Assembly: GCA_014871385.1 (NCBI GenBank)
Contig: CM026425.1
Coordinates: forward strand, 18,618,637 to 18,682,636
Source of the DNA: Ceratodon purpureus
Lineage: Eukaryota > Streptophyta > Bryopsida > Pseudoditrichales > Ditrichaceae
Length of the DNA: 64,000 bases
Direction: 5' to 3'
Shown here: positions 55,048 through 64,000 of the stretch, one piece after another
Position numbering within the stretch: position 1 is the first letter of the stretch
Layout of the letters: every line of letters begins with the position of its first letter
The notes under the pieces: model-generated
Told to the model about the DNA's origin: nothing
Seen by the model: the letters and a program-made list of their open reading frames with translations, nothing else
Database searches by the model: none
Program-made: the position numbers and the translations under genes

Positions 55048-57170
55048 TCTTCTATACAACCTAAATCCCTTTATCAAACTTTGGAGGACTTTTTTTTTTA
55101 TCAAGGAAATAACTCAATGTAATGTAAATTGTTTGTTTGCATTCAAAACACTAATGTTGTAATGAGCAAGGTTGTAACTTGCAAAAATTGTAACTAAAGT
55201 TCAATTACCTCATTAGTGACTTAAACAAGTTAAACTAGAATATTGATCTAAACTTAAGATAAGACTATACATCTAAGAACCTAATATTTATACTACAATT
55301 TAGTATCATATAATAAGTCATTATTTATGGTTCATCTATGTGTGTTGCAAGAGTACTTGAATAAACATACGCTTCATAATCATGACTTATTGTAGGCTCA
55401 TTTTTCTCAAAAATATATTTACCTAGGAAGATTTTAATAATTACTACTTTGAATTAGCGTATATTTATATCAAAATATATATCATTATTTTCACAATTAA
55501 ATTTATGGTGAAGAAAAAATCATTAGTTATAAAACTATAGTTTGGAATGACCATTATCTTCTATTGTCTACCAGTGCTTCCCACTATAGCTAGATAAGCT
55601 GCCTAAAATCTTAGTTGTAGCTTTTGGACCAAATTCTATAAAATTGTTTTTAGATTGCGGGCCTTGAATGTAGCCTAGGAGGTGTGAATTTGTTTGTGAT
55701 CTGATGAATGATATGTTTGATGATTTTTTCATAAATTAAATATAAAAATTCTTCACTTCAATGCAATACATTTTTCATTCTTCAAATTATGGTGTATGTA
55801 ATACTAGTCTTAAGTCATGTGCTCGAAATTTTTATTAAAAACATTGAGTAAAAAAATGAAATTCAAAGAAAAATTGGAATGGTGTCATAGCAAAATAGAG
55901 TTGCAAGTAGATAAATATCACTTTGTATTACAAACTTGGCATTTAAGGTACAAGTCTTAACTCTATCACTTTAATAATTATATAGTTTTATAAAAGGAGA
56001 AAATAAAATAGGATTGTAAATTAATTAGGAATAAACTCTTTTAATAGATTGATTTTTTTTTTAAATAATATTTGAAATTGTATAGCTTATAGTCCCCAAA
56101 GTCAAAACAATTATAATGATGCAAAATAGTTACAATATAAGATTTATTTGGATTTGGAGTCAGAGCAAATTTTTTATGTATAATTATCTAAAAATTAATT
56201 TTAAATTGAAATTTTTGCGACAAAAATTAAAGTAGAAGGTAGTATAAGACCTTAATGGAAATAATAATACTACTTTATATGTAAACATATTATAGTTTCA
56301 ATTTCTCTCTAGCCAAAAGAAAAGGTAGATGATGCAAGTTGTCATCATAAAATCTCATTATATTTTTTATGAACTCAATATCGAACATGACAATAACATT
56401 AAATTGTAACAAAATGGTGATTAATAACAAATACAAAATAAATAAATATTTTAGTACAAATAAAGATCTATATGAGGATTTGATAGTTTTGTAAGAATTT
56501 GTGGGTTGTTAACGAACATATTTATAGTTATCAATAGATTGGTATGATTTTATTTTTTAAGTTCATATAAAATTCACAAAATTTTCAAAAATGTGTAATC
56601 ATAGATGGTTTTTGAAATCTATATTCAAACATGGCAATCTTATGAATGAAAACCATCCCTTTAAATAACTCTAGAAAAATTTAAATGATATTTGAGTTGA
56701 CAAATATATTTATTTTTATTTTTTTGGTCAAAATCCATATACTAATGTATTACATGTTGATATATCCTTTGTCCATAAATTTTAGACCTTTTATGGCTTG
56801 CTAGAAACATTTATGTTGTAGATGTAGAGGCCCTTTGATTGCTTTCCTATTAAAAGGGCAAACCTACATCCTGACATTATGTAACTACGTATATGTGGCA
56901 ACAACATCTATTTATATGATGACATCATGTATCTACTTATATGATGACACCATGCGCGTACACTATTAAAAACTTGGTAAAGTAATTGAGGTGCAAGTTA
57001 GAAGTCCACTTGCAGATCATCTAGTTGTAAAAAACATAATTAGATGCTTAGAAATTATATTCTAAATTAATAAAGCATGGTGGTAAATGGTTACAAGTCA
57101 CCTTTGTCTAACTCTAAGATGTTTTAGCCAAGTGTATTATTGTATGTATCGTCAATAAATGGGTCCAAAT
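55048..57170. other. AT-rich host intergenic DNA
   Basis: Very AT-rich, with no frame above about 60 codons and no recognised repeat. No GGATCC palindromes were seen. Confidence 0.6.
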
Positions 57171-59240
57171 TATAACTGAAAAGCCACTTTAGCAAACATA
57201 CGAGCAACTTCTTTATCTGTCTCCATCACAACGCCAATCTGAAAGTTGGTGGAGGAATTGTCAAAAGATATATCCTTCAATCATGTCTATTGTTCTAAAA
57301 TAGACATCATCTACAAATGGTATTCATATCGAAACATGTTTCTACAACGGATATAGATTTTGTTATAGTTCCTTATTGGAACCATATTAGGAGAGCTTAT
57401 TTAAGAAAGCATAGCCATCGTCTTCCAAGCCACCATAGAGTGCTGATCTTCAATAGTCTTTTAATTGTCCTATATGTTTGTTGTCAATAAAAAAGTCTTT
57501 TAATTGTTCCATATAATTGTTATGTACAAGAAAATGATGCACGTTGGTAATAATTGAATAATGTTCTATAAAATACATTATTAATAAGCTTTTTGATAGT
57601 GGGACCATTTCATAAATGTTATTTTTTACAAATGATTCAACAAAACATTGAACAAGAGACAAATTTTACCACATGTGACAATTGGAGCGACAAAATTATT
57701 AAACAACAAAACGTTAAAAAGTTAATTATTTAACATGTCACTCATTCCACAAACTTTGATTATGCTTCTTTAATCTTTAATCTTTCTTGTTTATATGTAA
57801 AAAATGTAGATTTGTTTAGGGACCACGCGACTAGTGAGTGGTCAAATAGACAAATAAGCTTGGTCTAGAGGAACAATGATTAGAAAAAGTCTTGAACAAT
57901 ACAATCAAAAGTATGAAAAGATATTAATTACACTTTGATGTTTCTCATACTCCCATCTATTGCCTATTCTTTAAAGTTCTCCAAAAAGTGCCTGTAGATG
58001 TAGCATGGCATATTTGCTTTGATACGTTGCTCTTGTTTGTTGCTTGGAATTGGTACATTGAAGTAAATTAACATCATCATCTAGGTGCTTTTGAATTCTA
58101 TTAACAATGAAGTGTAGGTGGCAATATTAAAATTTATTGGATTTTTTATTTTACAACAAGATTGTCAGAATGCAAAAGTAGGTGTTTTGTTTTTAGAACT
58201 AAAACAGGGTGGATCTAATGCCCCACGAACAAATGACATGGTTGCTGAATATTTGTGGATGAAAATAAAAACTAAACTTCCTCGTAAACTTCATGTTGGA
58301 TGGTAGATTGGACGAGTGAATTGGATAACATCTTAGAAGTGTAGAACGATCTTTGAGTGTGTATCGTCATTAAATGGGTCCAAACTGTCACTAAAAAGCC
58401 ACATACAAGCAACTTCTTTATTTGTCTCCATTACAACCCCACTTCAAAAATAGATTTGTTCAGCTGAAAGTTGGTGGTGGAATCGTCAAAAGATATATCC
58501 TTCTATCCTGTCTGTTGTTCTAAAATAGACATCATCTACTGATGGTATTCATATCGAAACATGTTTCTACAGTAGATATAAATTTTGTTGTAGTTCCTTA
58601 TTGGAACCATTTCAAGGAAGCTTATTTAAAAAGGCATGGCCATCGTCTTCCAAGCCACCATAGAGTGTTGATCTTCAATAGTTTTTTAATTGTCCTATAT
58701 GTTTGTTGTCAATAAAAAAGTCTTTTAATTGTCATATATAATTGTTATAAACAAGAATTATGAACTGCCTTATATATACTAGTCTTGTAGATGATGAAAA
58801 AGTCTTTTAATTGTCATATATAATTGTTATAAACAAGAATTATGAACTGCCTTATATATACTAGTCTTGTAGATGATGAAAAAGTCTTTTAATTGTCATA
58901 TATAATTGTTATAAACAAGAATCATGAATTGTCTTATATATATTTGTAACCAATAAAAAAGTCTTTTAATTGTTCCACATAATTGTTATGAACAAACAAA
59001 TGATGCACGTTGATAATAATTGAATAATGGTCTATAAAATACATTATTAATAGGCTTTATGATAGTGGAATCATTTCATAAATGTTGTCTTTTACAAATG
59101 ATTCAACAAAACATTGAACAATTAATGATAAAATTATATCACATGTGACAATTGGGAGCGACAAAATCATTAAACAATAAAACTTCAAGAACTTAATTAT
59201 TTAACATGCCACTCATTCCACAAACTTTGATTATCCTTCT
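57171..59240. repeat. Degenerate copies of the 60744 gene's promoter and 3' flank
   Basis: Blocks at about 57175-57480 and 58365-58700 match 60285-60625, the promoter of the gene at 60744. They share GAAAGTTGGTGG, TAGACATCATCTAC, TATTCATAT and TCTTCCAAGCCA. The block at about 57790-58053 matches 61262-61545, the gene's downstream flank. The coding part is missing or unrecognisable between the flanks. Another shared block (about 57480-57740 and 58955-59200) carries TGATGCACGTTG. Confidence 0.85.
58719..58964. repeat. 82-bp tandem repeat, three copies
   Basis: Units start AGTCTTTTAATTGTCATATA at 58719, 58801 and 58883, an exact 82-bp period, each containing GAACTGCCTTATATATACTA or a close variant. 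A diverged continuation follows. Confidence 0.93.
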
Positions 59241-60284
59241 TTAATCTTTAGTCCAGATTGCAATTCTAAACAGATTGAAATCAAAAGCTATAAAACCTTT
59301 GCAGACACTTCTTAGTAACAAGGATAATTATAGTTTTTCCATTCTCAAATTCTTTAGTTAAGTCTTGAACATCCATCTGCTATAAAGCTTTTCTGATACA
59401 AAATTGTACTTTCCATCTCGTATGATATTGTACTCTCCTTGAGTTCTTTGATTGTCATACTATTCTTTCCTATGTTGTAGTATACACTCCTTCCACATGA
59501 CATATGGTACTGTTTGATAATTTAAATCATGTTACTAAACTAAAAAGTGTTTCCCTTTACCAACCCTTTTTTTTTAGCAATGTTTGAAACTAAGCTTTCG
59601 TTATAAGGTATAGCTCTTTCTCATGGAATGATTTAGTATCCTTCATCGTATACCACAAATACACTCTCGTGTAATGTATAATTTTTGCCTAACATACCTC
59701 GCAAAAAATATTCACCATATTAAAAGAATAACATTTTTAATTGTATCATATAGTATTGCAGCAGTTAATATTCCTTAATATTTTATGATCATTGAACAAT
59801 TCTCTTCTCTTTGCATTTCTTAGTACTTCCTTTCAATTTTTAGCCTTTAATATACAAGTTTGACACTTGCAGCATCAATAAATTTGTTAACTACAAATAC
59901 TTATCTTTTAAGATAAACACCTTTCTTTCACTACAAATATTTTTCTTTCATCACATATAATTTTATTTTACAATGTCTTTTTCTTTACTTCTCCTCGTAT
60001 CTTTCATAATCTCTTCATTTCTTTTAATGTGATTTTTATCTTTTGCAATATCTATCATATATTTATTACTAATAATCATGATAAGTACCCCCGAGATTCC
60101 ACCTTAAAAATGCCAATTTTCATAGTAGATATGACTGATTCAAAAACCCACAATATTAGCGACCCATCGTAAGCATTAAATTTATTTCTGAAGGTAAATA
60201 ATGTACTACAGATTATAACATGGATTATCAATTTTAATGAATATGGCGTTTGTAAGATATTCTCAGCTAAGTGTTTTATTATGT
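59241..60284. other. AT-rich spacer, nothing recognised
   Basis: AT-rich with T-runs. No coding, RNA or repeat signal could be supported. Confidence 0.55.
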
Positions 60285-60556
60285 GTGTCGTCATTAAATG
60301 GGTCCAAACTGTCACTGAAAAGCCACTTTAACTAATATACAAGCAACTTCTTTATCTGTCTACATCACAACTCCACTTTGAAAATGAATCCGTCAACCTG
60401 AAAGTTGGTGGTGGAATCGACAAAAGACATATCCTTCCATCCTGTCTACTGTTCTAAAATAGACATCATCTACAAATGGTATTCATATTGAAACATGTTT
60501 GTACAGTGGGTATAGATTTTGTTGTAGTTCCTTACTAGAACCACATTAGGGGAGCT

Positions 60557-60564
60557 TATATAAG
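60557..60564 (+). promoter_or_regulatory. TATA box of the small membrane-protein gene
   Basis: TATATAAG, 180 bp upstream of the ATG at 60744, inside the duplicated promoter block. The two degenerate upstream copies read TTATTTAA at this point, consistent with loss of the box. Confidence 0.55.
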
Positions 60565-60743
60565 AAGGCATGCACATGGTCTTCCAAGCCATCATAGAGT
60601 GCTGATCTTCAATAGTCTTTCTTTGTGTGTGCTAGCTTCAATTACTCTGCAATTGCAATTGCCTATTTGGTGAGTGTACTCTTGGCTTGGTGTTGAGCAA
60701 GTTTCTGTGGAGAGATTGTGAGAAAGTGAGGTAGAACTGCTCG

Positions 60744-61163
60744 ATGAGGGGAATTCAGGTCCTTGGTGATGAAGCTTTTGGCCATGGCAAAGAGGTCTAC
60801 ACCTACGCCTTCTGGGGAGATTGCTGCTCGTACTTCTGGAGCATAATCAGATGGCTGCCTTTTCTTATTGCCGCTGTGTTTCCAATTCTGGGCATCGCCC
60901 GGATCATTTTTGTTGATCATGTGGCAGATGAGTTTCTTGCTATGACCGAAGAGCCTCTGTACCTACCGTCATCCGCGCTTGAGAGCTCAGAAAACTACTC
61001 TGTTAATGGGTTGCAGCTTGGGTGGGATGAGAGGGGTGATAACATGGATTATGCAGCAGAAGACGTGTATGAACTTAATTTACCGAGCTCCTTGTTTGGT
61101 GGAGAGGACTTAGAGGAGGATGGAGAAGATGGGCCTGATATTGATCACTGGGTGATTCTCTAG
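60744..61163 (+). CDS. Small membrane protein with acidic tail, unknown function
   Basis: 139 aa. Residues 31-57 (FWSIIRWLPFLIAAVFPILG and following) form one strong membrane segment. The C-terminal half is acidic (GGEDLEEDGEDGPDIDHWVI). No family is recognised. A single exon, a TATA box and duplicated flanking blocks in the vicinity suggest a locally amplified gene with lost paralogues. The start used is the first ATG after the duplicated promoter block. Confidence 0.6.
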   Translation: MRGIQVLGDEAFGHGKEVYTYAFWGDCCSYFWSIIRWLPFLIAAVFPILGIARIIFVDHVADEFLAMTEEPLYLPSSALESSENYSVNGLQLGWDERGDNMDYAAEDVYELNLPSSLFGGEDLEEDGEDGPDIDHWVIL

Positions 61164-62150
61164 TTGAATGTTATTAGCATCATGATGAAGTTCCCTAGAT
61201 GAGTTTCTTGCTGAAGGTAACTAGTTTTTCAGGTCATCTGTTTCTGATCTCTCGTCTAGACTTTCTTATTTAGATGTAAACAAGTGTAGATTTGTTTAGG
61301 GACCAGGCGACCAGTGAGTGGTCAAATAGACAAATAAGCTTGGTCCACAGGAACAATGATTAGAAAAGAGTCTTGAACAATACAATCAAAAGTATGAAAA
61401 GATATGAATTACACTTTGATGTTTCTCATACTCCCATCTATTGCCTATTCTTTAAAGTTCTCCAAAAAGTGCCTGTAGATATAGCATGGCATATTTGCTT
61501 TGATATGTTGCTCCTGTTTGTTGCTTGGAATTGGTACAGGGCCTAAGTGAAACATGGTTTTTGTTCTTTGTGAGGTGGAGGTTAGTATAGGTGAGATCCA
61601 TGGCTCCAACGAGGAACCCCTGACTTTCCAGGATAACACTCTTTCTTCTTTTTCCTAGATGAAACCTGTATCTTAGGCAACGCTCGGTATCTCCAGACCT
61701 GTACACTACCTTCTACACACCTGGTCAAATTCGGATGTCCACATGAAATGCGGTGGAAATATAGTTCAGAAGTGCCTCCTCGAGAAAAGACTGCGTACGA
61801 CTGGTACAGAAAATACGTGTACTGCTCTCTGCATGAACATTGAGTCAAGCCATTGTTCCGAGAGTGGCCTAGTGGGCACATCTAGCAGGTTCATTAATTT
61901 GCCTACATAACCTGATGTTTTTGTGAGGAAACTATTGCTTAGGTTAAGAGTTCAGCTTCATCGGGATTACTTTTACATTCAATGGGCGTTTTCAGGTGTA
62001 CACTTCCACCAAGCACATCTGCTGATGGTTAAAATTGGAAATAAGTTTAGAGAACCAGTGAACACCCAACTGCATGAGCTGGGTTGTGTCAAATAAAGGG
62101 ATAGCAGCACACCAGTGTTGGAGCACTCTTGCCTGTCTTCTAAGTGCTGA
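61164..62150. other. Intergenic, includes duplicated 3' flank
   Basis: 61262-61545 is the better-preserved copy of the block at 57790-58053. The remainder shows no gene. Confidence 0.55.
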
Positions 62151-63881
62151 CTATAAGTAAGCCCTTGCCTCTGGATACTTCTCTCTGAATCTGGTTAGAA
62201 GATCTTTGGGCACAGGTTGATTCTTGGTTAGTTTCTTGCCGTGTTGTTTGAGGGATGCTAAAACCTCTTTCTCAAAGTCGACCAAAGCCAGCACACCTGT
62301 CACCACAGAACAATGTTACGATTAGCATACATCACACAATTCCTGCACATTTGAAGCAGAATCAATCCAAGTTCCCGGCCCACAAAGTCATGCATGCTAC
62401 TTATTAAGTATCATTTGTCTTTGAGGTTGGACGACTTAAATATGTCAATAAATCAGTTACATACCAAGCTCAATTTCATGGCCATCCTCATCTTGACCAT
62501 TTTCAGCCTCCTCACTAGCTTCTTCTTGCAGTTCACGAGCTGTCTGTGCGTACCGCTCCAGAAACTCTTCTTCGGTTTCTTCGTGCTCATCAGATACATC
62601 AGAGCTTGACTCCTGCCAGAACCACGATCATAAGCACATTGCACTAAACCATGATCATAGTTGCTCATATCAAATACAATTTATTCTACTGTTGTTTATT
62701 ACTACATGTAAATTCAATCTACCTGTCCCACTCCAAAGATCGTCTTTAATCAATCTTCGAGTGCAGAGCATTGCGAACCATACCCCTTCTGATAGCTATA
62801 CTACTTTGCGGTGCATGAATATACAAGCTCCAACATATGCGTAGCACATCTAACACTGTCAGAACTTGCTATGAATTATTTCTTACATCGATGCTATCGT
62901 CGTTGTCATCGTCCTCATCACCTGAAGCAGACTCACTCCTTGTGTCAGATGACGTATCACTTCCATCAGTCTCTGAGGATTCAATGAGCTCCTTGAGATC
63001 TACCATGGACTCGAGCAAGGAACGCAAGCAGTGATTGGCAGCCGTTAGTCCCTTCCCGTTTTTCAGAAGGTCCTTAGTGATAATGTGCGCCATAACCCTC
63101 TGCAACCCAATCACTGCGCCCCGCCAATTCACAATGTTTATGATAAATTATCTTGAAAATGTACAACCACAAATTGGAGATCGAAAACAGCAACAATGAC
63201 AAACAGTGAGCGATGATGGTGAGGATCTGAGGACATGTGTGCTGAAATTGTTCGTGGGTAGCGAAATGCCTTTCCTCTTTTATCTAATACACTCTTAAAA
63301 TAACAACCTCGTATGAAGAGTGTAGTCAGATATGTCTTGTATTTATCAACAAGTTGAAGAATTCTATGTGTGGCAATTAACTTACCAGCCAGCTTCATCT
63401 CTGATTCCAATGAAAGACCAGGATCCGCTTCGCTTTCAGCTAGACCTGCCAGTGCCTCGGCATACATGAGCAGCCCTTGACATGCGCCGTCCTCAGTGAT
63501 ATCAAGTGTTGCATTGTCATCGGAGGATAAAGTTTTCTCCACTTGATCGGGTGAAACAATGAAGCACATGGTAATAACAAGGATAAGAGGTTTTGCTAAA
63601 GGTACAGTTACACTCGTCAACTGCTGAAGCCGTCGAGTAGCCACCTCGCAGAATCGAGGAATAAGAAGGTTTGAAATTGCCTCCCCCTCAAATGAAAGTT
63701 GCGTCGCATGCAAGAGAGCATGAGCGCAACGACAGGCACGCCAGCAGGCAGCTGGGTATGCGGACTCAATTGCCGACGTGATGAATGTTACCAAACATTC
63801 TAAAATAGATCGCCGAGGTGCTTGAGGTGCGGGTGAAGGAAGAACTTCGGCCATAGAGAAGTGCAACATTGGACACCTTCC
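62151..63881 (-). CDS. Importin-like ARM-repeat protein, C-terminal part
   Basis: Four in-phase exons, 63881-63386, 63113-62887, 62612-62465 and 62296-62151, encode the last 338 residues; more exons lie beyond the window. The first visible exon has SILECLVTFITSAIESAYPA and PLILVITMCFIVSPDQVEK, recalling the C-terminal helices of a plant importin-beta-like ARM family. Two acidic stretches follow (SASGDEDDDNDDSID and the following exon), then HEETEEEFLERYA, a conserved family phrase. Importins of this type move cargo through nuclear pores, but the cargo is unknown. Donors are GT and acceptors AG throughout. The assignment rests on remembered family resemblance. Confidence 0.78.
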
Positions 63882-64000
63882 CTGCGACAACATATTACTT
63901 AGTATGCGTTAGTTAAACACATATATGTAGTCAATTCAAGGAAACGACGCATACAATAATTCTCTGAAAGAACAGACTGTGGGTTCGTAACAATATTACA

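Overview
The window looks like nuclear DNA of a land plant, probably a bryophyte or other non-seed plant (inference). It has multi-exon GT-AG genes, a chloroplast-type cystathionine beta-lyase, an importin-like ARM gene, a hAT relic and many microsatellites. No species can be named from sequence alone.

Layout: 1-3448 is microsatellite-rich intergenic DNA. 3449-7950 (minus) is a 14-exon cystathionine beta-lyase gene whose frame closes exactly. 9.2-10.7 kb is a dead hAT transposon interrupted by a small inverted-repeat element. 11410-55037 is one very large Mutator-like (MULE) transposon, here called the outer element. It is bounded by a 10-bp target-site duplication (GAGCTAGTTC) and GAGCAGC-rich terminal inverted repeats. 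Nested in it, 15618-43726 is a second giant element (inner) with its own 10-bp duplication (TCTAAGCGCC), inserted one base upstream of the outer transposase start codon. 55.0-64 kb is AT-rich host DNA with segmental duplications, a small membrane-protein gene and the C-terminal part of an importin-like gene.

Both giant elements share a gene plan: a two-exon MULE transposase (about 1,155 aa, zinc cluster plus SWIM finger) on the minus strand, and, on the plus strand, a multi-exon gene of about 1,100-1,190 aa joining a ParB/sulfiredoxin-like domain to a region resembling beta-class N6-adenine/N4-cytosine DNA methyltransferases. Small accessory genes follow, several acidic. One inner accessory protein carries five YxPTSPx heptads resembling the RNA polymerase II CTD, and another is a secreted two-domain, S1-like protein with an in-frame stop.

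The most striking signal is a palindrome dialect. The outer element carries about 21 copies of TCTCGGATCCGAGA; the inner carries TGTCGGATCCGACA and long arrays of its half-site. The two differ by one symmetric base pair and follow element boundaries almost perfectly. In both elements the main array lies in the same intron of the ParB-methyltransferase gene, and other copies lie near predicted TATA promoters. I infer a self-recognition or self-regulation system in which an element-encoded protein reads an element-specific palindrome.
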